A stretch of DNA of 64,000 nt from Euleptes europaea (lineage: Eukaryota > Chordata > Lepidosauria > Squamata > Sphaerodactylidae): positions 39,038,673-39,102,672 of the forward strand of contig NC_079325.1 in the NCBI RefSeq assembly GCF_029931775.1. Reading direction: 5' to 3'. Shown here piece after piece: positions 12,285 to 25,400 of this stretch. The position numbers and the translations under genes are program-made. A model generated the notes under the pieces. That model worked only from the letters and a program-made list of their open reading frames with translations. It was not told the origin of the DNA and made no database searches. The first letter of the stretch is position 1, and each line of letters begins with the position of its first letter.

Positions 12285-12485
12285 AACACACACAGCTGCC
12301 TTATATTGAATCCAACCATTAGTCCACCATGGACAGTACTGGCTACTCAGACTGGCAGTGGCTCTTCCAGGGTCTAAGGCAGAAGTCTTTCATACCACTA
12401 ATTCTACCTGATCCCTTTAGTTGTAGATGCTGGGGACCTCCGACATACCAAGCAGATGCTCTCCCACTGAGCCATGTCCGCTCCT
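12285..12485 (-). repeat. tRNA-derived SINE, second family
   Basis: The sequence runs ACACACAGCTGCCTTATATT, CAGACTGGCAGTGGCTCTTC and AAGCAGATGCTCTCCCACTG. The last is the complement of a tRNA-like head. Relatives lie at 16.9, 17.5, 31.3, 54.3 and 59.6 kb. Confidence 0.75.
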
Positions 12486-12806
12486 GGCAGTACCTCCTAC
12501 AGAAATCTTTCCCCTAAGCAGCAAAGGGCACCGCGGAGCTCTTTCCAGTCATACTGCGGTGACAGATGCTGCCTCTCCTGATCCACAAAGCCAGGGGAAG
12601 GCAGAATATGCGGCCACGGTAAACACAGCAGCACTCCCTTTCTGAACAAGGAGAGCAGCTGCGGTCTTATCTGGCCTTTTCTAACGCTGGAAAACTAACA
12701 GGAAAACAGGCTGGATGCTCATCCTTTCCAACTGCGGCAAAAAAAACAGAGGCCAAGCAGTGCGGGGAGGGAGGGAGAGGAAGGCATCACATTCTACCTT
12801 CTGATG

Positions 12807-13343
12807 CCGCTATTTATGGCTCCCCCCCTCCAAATTTATCCTTGCACCAGCAGCCTACCTCTGCTACTTAGAGACAAATAAATATAGAAGGACCTTTACC
12901 TTGGCCAGGTGTGCAGCCTTACCCTCTGCTATACTTGAGGGGAAATTTAAGAAGATACCCTGGGCAGAGAGATTCTGCCCCTGTAAATCTGGGGATTTAG
13001 AAACTATTGATCATGTCCTCCTGAACTGTAATTTTTACACAATACCCCGTTCCAAGTTTATTAAGCCCCTCTTCTTGAGAATGGGACCCGATAGGGTGAG
13101 AGAAAAGATTGAAAAGCTCTTACAAGGGGATAATCCTTCAATCACCTCGCAGGATGCGAAATTTTGTACGGCAGCAATGAAAATACATCGCCAGAGTAGT
13201 CTCTTAGCCCAAATGGCAGATGTATCTCGGTTGTGGTTTTAAGTGATTTATGACTCGGACTGTAAATCTTTCTTTGTAGGATTATTTTAGTCCATGTTTC
13301 TTGTTTTATCTGGCCAAGGGCTGTAAATAAACAATTCTATTCT
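12807..13343 (+). mobile_element. LINE 3' end with C-terminal CCHC motif
   Basis: The open frame to 13242 reads ARCAALPSAILEGKFKKIPW, then CPCKSGDLETIDHVLLNC. This CxC...HxxxxC zinc-knuckle pattern is typical of the C-terminus of several non-LTR retrotransposon clades. A stop is followed by a short 3' UTR and an A/T-rich tail. The target duplication is 16 bp with one mismatch (attctacctTctgatg at 12791-12806, attctacctCctgatg at 13344-13359). It is a 5'-truncated copy of a clade I cannot name. Confidence 0.75.
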
Positions 13344-13359
13344 ATTCTACCTCCTGATG

Positions 13360-16017
13360 GGCAAGAGGTCCCTGCAGCCTGAAAGGGTTTGGTTTCAGAA
13401 GGCAGGGCGACTGACAAAATTAGCACCGAAGGCAGTGTCTGACACCAGGTGTGGGAGGACTATCAGAGTCAAAGCAAGGCCACAAGGGACTCGAATGCTT
13501 ATCCTGCCGCTCCACAGCATACCACTGCTATTCCTGCCTGAGGGAACAGCACAAGTCCGCCAGGTTAAGTTACCAAACTGCACCTTATGCTGGGACAAAG
13601 CAACCCTGGGGAGAGACATGCTGTGGAAGAAGACCATGGATGCATGCACCTTCAGAACCAGGGTCGCTAGCTCCCACTGCAGCAAATTCATTTTCTGGAA
13701 TGTGGCTCTTACTTTTTCCATCTATTCAAACACATTCCGTCACATTAAAAAAAGACAGAGAGAGAAAAATGCAATTGTCCCCAGTGTTTTCATAATATTT
13801 GTTCATGGACTGGCAACAACTGGACACCGCCTCCTTAATTTCACAAGCAGCCACTGGGAAAAACAACTACACACACTCAGGGCTTTAGAGTCATTCACTT
13901 GAGTGTCATTCACTCGCCGTAACAATTCGAGGCACGACAAGAGGCTGCCAGGATCCAGCTGGCAAGGTCCGTGGCCCATATTTGACCCCAGAAAAAAAGT
14001 TAAACCTGTTCACAGTAAGGTTTAAATTAATCTTCCCAGCATCGCAAGAATATAAGAGCAGTTCGGACTCTGACTGACACGGGGATGGTCACTGGCTACC
14101 TGCAGGCCAAATCCAGCTTCCAACCCTCTCCCCAGTTCCAGGTTGGAAGGAACCCCTTTCGGTGGGAAATGAGAAGGCACCCCAACAGCCTCTAAATGAC
14201 TTTTCATGTCGTGGAAGGAGTGCCTATTAGGGCATTCAGCCCAGGTGCTGGACTCTCTCCTTCGCCACATGAATCAAGATAAACGAGCAGACATTCTGAT
14301 CCCTGTGCAAGTTGGCTGGGATCAGAGTTCCCAAACTGATGCGGTTAGTCGATGGCTATCACTACGACACTGGGTGGGTGGAACTTAGAAGCCTAAGCCA
14401 GTGTATTCAAATGGCTGGGAACCACAAGTCTCTGGTTCAAGTAGCACCTCTGATTTGAACCTCACCTCTGCCAAGGGCTTGCTTGGTGGCCTCAAGAAAG
14501 CCACTATGGCTCTGCCTCGCATATGGGTATACATACTGGCCAGCCTGGCATGACTCTTTTAAGGATGAGATCATGTCCACAAAGCGATTCAGAACAGTAA
14601 AAAAGTGGTACATAAATGCTTATTTAAAGAGAAAAATCTTTTATTGTCTTCTAAGGTGCCAATCTCAATACAGTTTGAATTTCTGGTGTTTCTCCCCCCT
14701 CTGCCCAGCTTTGAATAGTACAGGCTGGCAGGAAGAGGCACAGTAACATTTTTGCTATAGCAACCACAGTACAACTTTGAACTCCGGAGCACCAACGAGC
14801 TTTGTTTTGGCATGGCAAAGCTAATGAGCAAACAGATTAGAGCTTCTTCTCTCCCCCCCTTTTTTTTGTACGCAAGCCCAACACTTGCCAGGGGCACATT
14901 TGTGACAAACAAGAGCAGCAAGTAGCAAGAGCTCCCCTCTACCCCTTTAGTTGATTTGTCTGTTTAATAATATTATTGCTGTGGGAAACTGGCTGGGTGA
15001 GGATACCAGAGATTAATCCGTGCGCTGGCATTTACTGAGCAGAGAGAGTAGGGCAGGACAATGGGGATGGGGCACAAGATCAAAAGAAACATCAGGTAAA
15101 ACAACCAACTCAAGCAGATCTCTGAGATTTCACCATCCCGGGCAACAACAGGCAGCTTCAAAAGAAGAGCAAGGGAGAATGATTAGAGCAAGCCAGACAG
15201 CATCAAAAAATTGGGACGGGTGGTTGTTATCCAGTGCATACCAAAGAACAAGAGGCCAAGCGCACTGGCAGCTCCTCTCCACAGTGTACAACTATCATTA
15301 GCTCAAGAATGTGGGCTTTCCAAGGGAATGTCCTGCCTGATTCTGCAAAAGGCTATCAGGAAACATTTTGCTTCTAAGAAAGTGCTTATTATGGATGTAC
15401 ACTTTGAAGTGTCCGTCTAGCAGGCTTTTGCCAAGACTGCTTTTTTTTAACGTGAAGGGCAGCTGCTTAGAGCATGTGCTTGTACATAATAAGGCCTCGG
15501 GCACAGCCTCCAGCATTTTTACTCAGTGGCCTCCTGCAGCGATAGATCAAATATGCCATAAACCTGAAGGCCCTTTTTAAAGCCTTTCTTGTCATGTAAC
15601 AGTCTGTTCCATTTTAACCAGAGACAGTGAAATGGCACCAAGGCTTCCCTTCTTTTAGCCAACGCATTAAAATATTTTTATGTCCCAAAGGTTCTTAACG
15701 GATGATTTGGTTCTAGTGCTTCAGGCTTGGCTTAACTAACGTTGTTCTATTTTGCTAATGAAATGATTCAGAGCACTTTGCCTTCCTCCCACAAGTAACT
15801 CCAGGGGCATTACAGTGATGAGTTGAAACACTGCACTAACCTGTATATAATATAAACAATACCTAAACTGCAAATTACAACGTTTTCAAATCTGGACATC
15901 TTTCTCAGCTTCAGCTATCAGCTGGGAAGTCTCATCTAAACAGCTCAGTCTTACGGAGCTCCTTCCTGACACATTCTGTAACCTAGGTGCTAGAATCAAA
16001 AATATCTTTTATTTACC
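13360..16017. other. Intronic sequence, mostly unrecognised
   Basis: A MIR-like old SINE may lie at about 14395-14620 (CTCTGCCAAGGGCTTGCTTG). The 181-codon frame at 13357-13902 and its overlapping frames show no recognisable motif. Confidence 0.4.
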
Positions 16018-16224
16018 TGTGAGTGTAAAGTGCCATCAAGTCACAGCTAATTTATGGCAACCCAGTAGGGTTTTCAAGGCAAGAGACTATTGGAGGTGGT
16101 TTGCCATTGCCTTCCTCTGTACAGCAACCCTGGTATTCCTTGGTGGTCTCCCATCCAAGTACTAACCTGCTTAGCAGCTGAGATCTGACAAGATCAGGCT
16201 AGCCTGGGCCATCCAGGTCAGGGC
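16018..16224 (-). repeat. 5S-rRNA-derived SINE
   Basis: On the minus strand the 5S-like head is CCTGATCTTGTCAGATCTCA, then GGATGGGAGACCACCAAGGA. The body ends in the complement of GTAAAGTGCCATCAAGTCAC. Confidence 0.85.
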
Positions 16225-16897
16225 TTTGTTTACCTACATGGCCTAATAGGCCATAATCTAAAGAGCACACTTGGGGCTTTGTGTCCTTGCCTGCTGATAG
16301 AAGTTTTTTCAATTGCTTTGTAAACTGGGTTGGAGGAAGCTTCTTCTGAGTGGAAGGGAGAGATGTACATTTTCTAAACGAATTTTCCCACACTGAGTTC
16401 TCCCTTTGCCACAACTCTGCTAATCGGTCTCTCTCACTGGATGACTGAATACTCTGCAAACAGTCTTATCTGGTGTGAAGAATCTCTGCCTGAGACCCTG
16501 GAGAGTTGCAGCCAACCAGAACCAAACAACAATCTAAATCCTGGTAGGCAGCTCCTTCTCGGTTTCCAAGCCATGCTGCAATAAAGAAGAAACTGTCCCT
16601 GTAAATTTCTTTGAGATGAACAACACATGCTTTTGTTGACTTTAACCTTGTAACAGTTTCCTTTGTTAAGGCTGCTCCTCAAGTTCAAAGGTCAGTGCTT
16701 TCAAATGTTGCCTCATTCTATTTGTCATGGGTATGTGTGAATCTGGGGAGATTATAGTACAACAGCAAGGCCATTATTGCAACAACTATTTTGTCACGCA
16801 CTGATGAGCAATGACTAAAATGTACTTGGAATTACAACAGTGCCAATAGGAAATGTGGACATAGCTCCTTTTTCTTTCTGGTATTCCCAACCATCAG

Positions 16898-17085
16898 ACC
16901 TTGGGGATGGTCCCTAGCTCAGTGTAAACACAGACCTTGCACCCAGAAGGTCCTAGGTTCCCCCCCCCCCCCGCATCTCTATTTGAAAAGTATTTCAGGT
17001 TAGAGGTTTACCTCAACCTGGTTATCTAACATACTAGATAATTTCTGTTGGAGTAGACCGTAGTGAGCCAGACAGACCATCAAAT
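16898..17085 (+). repeat. tRNA-derived SINE
   Basis: The tRNA-like head GGTCCCTAGCTCAGTGTAAA is followed by TCCTAGGTTCC and a run of C. The body ends TAGTGAGCCAGACAGACC. Confidence 0.65.
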
Positions 17086-17527
17086 CAACTTATTAAAGAC
17101 AGTCTCATAAGTTTGTAAGATACATATCAACTACTGACGTATGGATATTAGTTTCTCCATGGTATCAGGGCAATTTATATCTATAATACATAGGGGGAAA
17201 TCTATGGGAGAAAGAGAAAATAGGGAACTGAAATGGAGGAAAACGGTTTCTTAACGACACAATTAATTTTATGAGAATTATCCCCAATACCTTTTATACA
17301 GGAGCATGAAAGTTACTTGTCAAGCCTTATTGAATATAGAGGTATGGACAAAGATTTGGGGGAGAGCACCCACAAAAAAACTGAGATCTGTTTTTCCATT
17401 AAGCAATATTTATATTTCAGTATGCTTATGTTTAATTGATCTTTCACTCTTAAAGGGCGATTTCCATGTCAAAAACTGTACAGTGAACTGCTAAAGAATA
17501 AGGATGTACCTGTACCAGGAAAGGATG

Positions 17528-17720
17528 GGACCACAGATCATATGCTCTGCATGCAAAAGATCTCTGGTTCAGGCACCAGTGTCCATAGTTAACAGGAGCT
17601 GAGGCAATAGGGCTGGGAAAGTCCCCTACTTCAGACCTTAGGGAGGTCACCGCTAATCATAATAGATGGTGCTGGCCAGATATGAGCAACAGCATGACTT
17701 GGTATGAAGGCAGCTTTAGA
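17528..17720 (+). repeat. tRNA-derived SINE, old copy
   Basis: The head resembles ATATGCTCTGCATGCAAAAG and TCTCTGGTTCAGGCACC. The body resembles the copy at 16.9 kb but is more diverged. Confidence 0.5.
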
Positions 17721-19650
17721 AATACAGTGTCACAGCACAGAGGCATCTCCAGTTTCTGAGCTGTCTTGAACCAGCAAGATGTCAGAGTATCCCTCAGCAG
17801 GCTGGATGGATATTTGCTTCAGTTTCTCCAGTCACTCCTGGCAAGAGATCAGTTTCCCACTCACAGCAGACCAAAGTTTCTAAAAAGCTGCTTCCAATAG
17901 CATTGACACATAGCATCCAGAACCGCTGTGTATACCTAGGTGGTAATGATTAACTTCCGTGCCACTCTAATTTGAGTCTCTGTCTTCCAAATTTTCAGTG
18001 TAATCCGATTACCCTCAGGAACTACAAGAACAATTCATTCTGCTCAAGACATCTGTGGAGCACAGCAAGAGCGAGAAAAGGGGAACACAACCAACTAGTG
18101 CCTAAGCAACCGGCTCTCACAAAAGATCACTCTTTCCAATTATCAAAGATTGTGTGATCCAGGATAGGAAGAACTGGCCCAGAGAGACTCTCCCACCAGC
18201 TCTGATTAGTCTCCCCCCACCCACAAAACAAACCAAAAGGATTTTTCTCATTACACTAAGGAGTCTCAGGTTGGAGCCTAAACCTAAGCATATGTTGCTG
18301 AAAAGGGAAAAGAAGAGGTCAAGGTATGGAACCACATGTAATGGGAGCACAGCTTATTTTCCAGTTGTGGTGACTGCTTTGTCACTGTGAGTCCTTTGTG
18401 CAACTCAGACACACAGCCTTGAATTCTGCCAAGTTTTTATTGCTGCTGTTGACTGAAGATGACAAGAGTTACTACTCTAATTACAGTGGTTAAGGGTACA
18501 TTAGGCAAATTGCTATAAACAACTATCTTGGCTTGCAAGGGAAAGCAAACAGCAATTGGAAAAAAGATGCCATAAGAAATTCACCTGCAGGACTCCATTC
18601 TGAAAGCTGTATACGCTGCAACAGAAAGAAAATGCGCAAGGCCCTGGTTACAGCTTTGTCAGTTAACATTTGCTCATTTTGGCATGACCAAACTTGAATT
18701 AACTAGTGTAATGGGTACTTTGCTCATTCAGTATCCAGTCTCTTAAGGGCAACATATTGACATTTAAAAAGAACCACAGCATTGAGCACAGCAGCTGAAC
18801 ATCATGTATGGATGCTCTAAATTACTCGTGCTGTGCTTACTTTAAATATATTCACAGTCAATTCTTTGGAGTTAATATAATTGCACTGTCTGGAGCCTGC
18901 TCCATCCTTCAACTCTGTCGTATTCCTCCAGTTATCTTTCATTATTGGCCAACATTAGCATAAAGCCCCTGCTTAAGACATTCTCAATTCAATGTGCAAA
19001 GAATAAGAAACCCATCCAGTAGTCCATGAGGCTCTTACCTCTTTCCTGTTTCACTGGAGGTTAAGAAGAGCTGTTGTTGAAGCAATGGGATTGTCAAGCT
19101 GAGGACAGATTTTCACCTTGGTCTGGTTCAGCACTACTCTCAAAACTCCCAGTTAGCACAAGTTCCAGCTGCAGCAAAGGTTACCTGGGTGCCTGTTCAC
19201 TGCCAACAAAGAAAAATGAAACTGTTTACCCAGAAGAATGCCAACACTCAGAGAGAGACCTGGAAACATGAATGGCACTTGGCAAGAGGCAGAAAGACGC
19301 TTCCATAGCATTAATTTCATACTTTCTTCTCGCATGGACATTCTTGGCCTGCTAAATACACTATCCAAGGTCAGATGGGTCATGCACCGCACAAGAAGCA
19401 GTCCTTGTGACTTGGATTTTGCTGAAGCGCGCGTGTGTGTGGATTGTAGTCTAAAACATCAAAGAAAAAGCAGCAAGATCCCAGCTCACCTCCTGGGCCT
19501 CTCTCTGTGCAGGCTCTGGATGGCAAGCATTACAGGAGCAGTGTTAGGGGAATGACAAGCGTGCTGTTTGTTTCCCCTAAAAACTGATACTATGAGATGG
19601 TAAGCAGCAGTTTGGTCCATTTTATATGACTATTCAAAGGTGTTTAGAAT
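17721..19650. other. Intronic sequence, nothing recognised
   Basis: No gene or named repeat was seen. The open frames here are short and overlap in several frames. Confidence 0.4.
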
Positions 19651-19664
19651 AAGACACAAATCTT

Positions 19665-22600
19665 CATTCGTACCAATTTTATTACATTATTTATAGCTCA
19701 ACTTTTTCACTTGGACTCAAGGCGAATTACACAAACTCGACAGGATAGGACATTCAATAAACAATGCAATAGGATTAGGATTGTAGAAACCAACAAGAAG
19801 CCTGAAAACAGAACTGAAGTGAAGCATAAATATTAACGTGACACATTGAATGATGCAATGATTACATAATAGGATCCTAGTTTCAACAAGCTATACACAA
19901 GAGTGTAGACCACGGTCTCTAATAATTTAGCCAAGTAACCATATCAATCATTTAGCACAGGGCAACTGTATTGCCTGTGTAGCAAAGCCCTCTTGAATAA
20001 TTCAGTTTTGCATAGTTTGCTCAAACCAGGAGAGTGGGAATCTTCCTCCTTAGGCAGGTCATTCCACAAGGTGGGAGCCACAATGGAGAAGGCACACATA
20101 TAGGCAGTTGATTTTGCCCATTTGCAGGTTGGCACCTGCAGAAGACCTTACTCCAATGAATAAAATCTTTGTGCAGCATTGAGAGAGAGGTGGTCTCACA
20201 GACGGTCCAAGGCCCTGAAAGGCTTTGATGTGATAGCCAATACCTTAAACTTGAGTCAGGTAACTGAAGAGCAGCCACTGAAGTGCCTGCAGGATGGAAG
20301 TAATATGTATGCATCTAGCTCCCGATAATACCTGAGCCATGGCATTCTGCACCAAATGGAGTTTCTGAACTGATTTTCATAGGAGACCAATTTACAGTGC
20401 ATTACATAACTCTAGTCTAGATGTTACTGTGGCATGGATCCAGGTGGCCAGATCAGCCATATCAAGGTAAGGGGCCATCTTTCAGAATAGGCTAAGTCAG
20501 GAGAAAGCCTTTTTGCAGCTGCATTAACTTGTTTCTCCAGTAATAGCACTTGGTTCAGTATAACCCCAAGGCTCTTAACTGAGTTAGCAAGGGTCAGCTG
20601 AACTCCATCAAACGTGGGGAGCACAATGTCCTTCGAGATCGCCACCTGCCTAACCAGCATTATCTCAGTCTTTTCAGGGTTTCATTTCAGTTTGTTCACA
20701 CTTAAGCTAATTTATCATAGCAGTCAGGCAGTTATTCAGGGCCTCTACCATGTCACCAGGGATTCAGATAAGGATATATAAAACTGGGTACGATCCACAT
20801 ATGGATGACAGCCAACTCCAAAGCTATGAATGTTTAGTCCTAAGGGCTTTCCATAGAGATTGAAAAGCATGGGGATAGAATTGCACCCTGTGGAACCCCA
20901 CACGATCGGTCCCATACTAATGAAAACTGGTCTCCAACAGCAACCCTTTCAGTCTGATCCCTGAGGAATTATTTGAAACAGTCCAGTGCGCATCCCAATA
21001 CCTACTTCTGCCTCCAAGCATCTCACCAAGATTGCATGGTCTATTGTATCGAAGGTGGCAGATAAGCCCAATAAGAGTAACAAAGAGGCATGGCCTTTGT
21101 CTACATTCAGACGGAGGTCAGCAACTAAAGCTAGCAGAGCCATCTCCATCCCATAGTCCGTCCTGAAGCCAGAATGCAAAGGGTCTGGAGTAGATGAGTT
21201 ATGCAAGAAGACCTGGAGTTTGTCCTACTGTTCTCTCAATCACTTTGCCAAGACCAGGCAAGTTAGAGACCGGGTGATAACTGGTCACATCATGTTTCTA
21301 TAGAGATTTTTTTAAAGTAGTGGACAGATTTCTGCCTCTTTGAGTGGCCACAGGTAGGTGCCCTGAGTTAGTGACTGGTTTATATAGATACTAAGGGTTT
21401 GTTGATATGGTCCTTATATGATTTTATCAGCCAGGATGGGTAAAGATCCAGAGTGCAAGTAGTAACTTTCACAAATCTTGACATCCATCATGGAAACTGA
21501 GACAAAAGGATTCATGAACAGACCAGGTGGCACATTAGACCTTTCTTCTAGAGTGCCTATATTGCAACTCATGTCCAGATCAGAGAGTACTGTTGATATT
21601 TTATCAGCAAAAAACTTGGCTAACATATCACTGCTAATTGTCTCCTTGTGAGACATCAAAGGCTCAGATTTTGGCATCAGCAGTGGAACAACTTGAACAG
21701 CAGCAATGGTTATGAGCTAGCTGCTGCTACAGTAGATTAGTAACATTTCTTTGCCACCCTCACCACCACCACTTCATAGGTCTTCCAGTGGGCTCTATAG
21801 ATGATCAGATTCAGATAATCTATCAGATTCAGCATGGATTCACCTCCAGTGTCATTCTAAACATGTCTCAGCCCTCTTCAAGTCACCCAGTTCCATGGTA
21901 AACCAGGGTGGGAGTGGCTGTAGAGGGACAACTTCACATTCCACACTCCCACTGCAGCCTCAACTGAGCATGCATTTGGGATCTTAAAATCCAGTAAGAT
22001 TAATGAGTCTCCATAGGTGGACCATTTTAACCGGGACCCTTCTCATGCAGCCACATTTGAGCCACATTCACCTTGGCTTTAAGTAGGTAGTGGTCAGACC
22101 ATGCTGCAGGTCGAATCTCTAACCCTGAAACCAAGCCTTCCCTCAATTGCTCAGTGCAAAGAATTGAATCAAATGTGTGACCTCTTTCATGTGTTGGACC
22201 AATCACAATTTGCTCCTCATAGTGCAGTTGTCTCTAGCCCCCTGATCAGTTTGGTTGCTCTTTTCTGCCCCTTCTCAAGCTCTGCAATATCCTTTTTTAG
22301 GTGTGGCCCAAGAAAGTCAGAGAGACTATAAAATCCTGAGCTGGTCCTGGTAAGATATCCATGGCATGGATATTGAAGTCCCCCAGATCAATCAATGTAA
22401 GAATCTCCAATACCACATCCAACAATCCCTCTGCTAACTCATAAAGGTTGCCCACTGTGGAACTAGGCGGCCAGTAGTCAAGAATGCCTGATCTGTCCTT
22501 AGTCCCTAATGTAAGTAGCGTACAGTCAATGCCAATGAAAGTTTGCACTGGTATTCTGCAGAAGCTGAAGGGCTCATGGAGGATAATAGCCACATCTCCC

Positions 22601-22755
22601 CCTTGGCCCATTGTATGGGTTTGGTGGGGGGCAGCATAACCAAGGGGAACTAGTTGGGACAGACAAACCACATTGGTTTTTTGCAGCCATGTTTCTGTTA
22701 AGCAAGACAGGTCAACTTCTTCTTTCAACGGGTCAATTTCTTCTTCCAACACACA
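19665..22755 (-). mobile_element. L2/CR1-clade LINE, about 3.1 kb, decayed
   Basis: Going down the minus strand there is an AP-endonuclease domain (22758-22297: LSCLTETWL, DYWPPSS, GDFNIH), a linker (21677-21414), and a reverse transcriptase (21206-20949: HSGFRTDYGMEMALLALVAD, then FDTIDHAILV). These are followed by KSLGVILNQ at about 20.5 kb and the C-terminal AFSIVAPTLWNDLPKEE near 20.0 kb, then a 3' UTR to about 19.66 kb. The frame is broken many times. The RT motif A reads LLGLSATFDTIDH where the family has LLDLSAAFDTIDH, so the catalytic Asp is lost. Its 5' end abuts a plus-strand LINE fragment. Confidence 0.82.
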
Positions 22756-23210
22756 CATAGGAGGGTCTATACACTGGCCAGATGTGCAGACCTACCATCT
22801 GCCATATTAGAAGGGAAATTTAAGAAGATCCCCAGGGTGGAGAGACTTTGCCTGTGACTTTAACACATGGGAGCTGGAAACCATTAAGCATGTATTTTTT
22901 AGATGTCCCCTCTACAAGTCAGCCCGCTTCAATATTATCGACCCTTTGATTAGGGAAATGGGCTCTGGTGATGAGGGTGAATGGACCAAAAGGTTTCTGC
23001 TGGGAGACAGCTCACCAATTACCACCCAGGTTGCAAAATATTGTGCAGTAGCAATGAAGCTACTTCGCCTTAATGTACATCCTTAATCTGTGGAATTGTA
23101 AAATTGGGTGATTCCTAATTTTGTTGGCCTTGGTTGTAAACATCTACTCTGTATGGTCAGTTTCTGTTTTACCTGGCATACTAGCCGCAAATAAAATCTA
23201 TTTATTTATC
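22756..23210 (+). mobile_element. LINE 3' end, second copy of the CCHC-type family
   Basis: It aligns with the copy at 12.8-13.3 kb: TGGCCAGATGTGCAG, GGGAAATTTAAGAAGATCCC, then a decayed zinc-motif region and the tail AATAAAATCTATTTATTTAT. A possible target duplication (tcttcYaaca) on both sides would place it inside the minus-strand LINE. Confidence 0.65.
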
Positions 23211-23215
23211 TTCTA

Positions 23216-24650
23216 ACAACATCCCCATAGAGATGTGCAGGTTTGTGCTTCACTGATCTGGTGTTGCACAATCTTCGTGCAGACAGTCTTGTCACTCCAA
23301 GTTGCTACTGCAACTACTTGTCTCCATCCCTGCACTAGCTATATGCTAAACAAAATGCTTGATGGCAACACGGAATTTTAATTCACCTGCTTCCGCTGAA
23401 GCGCTTTTCGGAAAACCGACTGGAAGCACCATAGCTGGAAAAATACCACTGGCTCCCAAACCATCAGTCTAAAGCTGGCTTTTAAAAGAAGTTAATCCAC
23501 AAGACTTTAAAGGTCAGTTTTTAATTTATTTGGGAGGACTTGCTGGGCCAACTTTCTGAACAAAGACATCCTAAACTAGCAGCAAAATTGCCAGAGAACC
23601 TGGCTAAATGCCCAGGAAAAGACCAGGAGGCAAACAAGAGTGCAGATTAAGCGTCATTTTCCAAAATGCAACAGAGCAAACTGCACTACATCCCCAGAAA
23701 GGTGTTAACTCCTAGCAGTCAGCACCCCATTTTGAAAGGCAGCTCTACATAAAGCAGAGAAACACCTTTCAGGTGTTCTAGGTATCAGCATTACACTGTT
23801 CAGAACCTGGGCGATGTTCTTCTATGCGCATTCATCCACCTCTGCCCAGAGATTTATCTACAAAGTATTCAACAACCATGACCACAAAGAAAGCAGGGGT
23901 GGGAAAATTTCAAGCCACACAAGTCATCCCCGTATAACACCAGCAGAAACTTGGGAAGCTCGGCACCTGGGATTTTTGCCAGACCCGCCTTTTCAAAACC
24001 GCAAAAAAACTCCTTTTTATGTAAAATGAAGTTACAAAGGGCACAGTCACCCCTGGAATGGCATGTAAACAGTCTCACTGGTGACAGATAAATGAACTCA
24101 CCTTTCCATCCCCTCCAGTCTTTCCTGTGGGATTGTCATTTGCCCTGGGCACTTTCCCCTTTATCTATTCCATCCAGCTCCAGTCCCAAAGTCTACTCCC
24201 CACCAGGCTACATCATTTTATCCAGCCTGATCACGTTCTCCTCTCCCACAAACTTCCCTTCATCTAAACCCCTCAGACCTGTCCCCATCTTCCTCTTACC
24301 CTCCCATCATCATGAAAGGACAGCAAAAGGTCTACCCCACTCCATGCTCACCCCCCTTGCTCTCTTCCGCCCTTTCGCACCAGCCATTCTCCCCCATCAC
24401 TCCTCTCCACCCCACCATCTCTTTTCACGCCCTTTCCACCCACCCTCATTCTTACTGCCCATTTCACTCCAAGACCCCACTCAGTCTTGACCCCACCAGG
24501 GCCTCCACCCCACTTGCGTGTGTGTGTGATTTTGCTTTTAAGTCACAGTTGACCGAGGCAAGAGATGTTAACTTGCAGCTGGCGATTCCCTTTCCCCCTT
24601 TGAGCACTTTTCTTGCTCCCCTGTGGAGACAGACCACGATCACGTTAGTC
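23216..24650. other. Intronic sequence with a pyrimidine-rich tract
   Basis: About 24095-24500 is C/T-rich on the plus strand, and a similar tract lies at 25525-25660. No exon or named repeat was seen, and the long open frames there follow from the base composition. Confidence 0.45.
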
Positions 24651-24709
24651 TGTCGCTAGCAGTAGAAAAGAGCAAGAGTCCAGTAGTACCTTAAAGACTT
24701 AACATTTCT

Positions 24710-24993
24710 TTTTTTCAAATTTTTATTGAATATTTTTTAACAGAAAAGAAAAAATAAACAAATTATAAACAAAAAACAGTACAAAAAAAATTAAGTAACA
24801 CAAAATACAAAGTACAAAATTCAAACTCAGAAGGGTATCAATATATCTTACTTATTGCAATCTTAATTATAAAATTTCTAATATTCTGAAAAAAAAGATA
24901 CCCCTTCCCCTCCACCCACCAATAACAGTGACCCTTCACCCGACTTCCGTAGCTGTGTCTAATCAATTTTTAATATTTAAAAATACAAAGGTA
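24710..24993 (-). mobile_element. LINE-like 3' end with 11-bp duplication
   Basis: A T-rich left end (a minus-strand poly-A) is followed by A/T-rich sequence. The segment lies between exact direct repeats of ttaacatttct (24699-24709 and 24994-25004), as expected for target-primed reverse transcription. An L1-type source is an inference. Confidence 0.65.
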
Positions 24994-25131
24994 TTAACAT
25001 TTCTGGCAGGGTGTGAGCCACAGCTCACTTCTTCAGGCACAGCTAGAATGTGATTAAAATAAAATTTCTCACAGGGTGTGAGCTTTCGTGAGCCACAGCT
25101 CACTTCTTCAGACACAGAATGCGATCTAGAT

Positions 25132-25400
25132 CAGGGCTTCTTAAACTTTTTTCACTTGCGACCCCTTTTCGCCCGAGAAATTTTTACACGACCCCGGTAT
25201 ACAGGTACATAAAATGGGTATACAAATCAAACATTTACTGATAATAAATCATAAAGTAATTTTAAACAATTATTGGGTATACATATAATTTTACTATTTA
25301 TTAAAGACAAAAGCAAATTTGCAGATTAATTTGCATACTGTTGCCGAATTTTTCGCGACCCCCACATTCAATTACGCGACCCACAGTTTAAGAAGCTCTG
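25132..25400. mobile_element. hAT MITE, 269 bp, with perfect 8-bp duplication
   Basis: The terminal inverted repeats are CAGGGCTTCTTAAACT and AGTTTAAGAAGCTCTG (15 of 16 match). The duplication atctagat occurs at 25124-25131 and 25401-25408. The interior has GCGACCCC blocks, as in the SPIN/OposCharlie group of hAT MITEs. It lies 320 bp from the SLC31A1 exon 1 donor. Confidence 0.92.

Noticed and set aside
13357-13902. 181-codon plus-strand open frame with overlapping frames
   Set aside because: Composition is not protein-like, all frames are partly open, and nothing matches a family.
24092-24659. Pro/Ser-rich open frames
   Set aside because: They arise from a C/T-rich tract, which removes stops and yields Pro, Ser and Leu codons.
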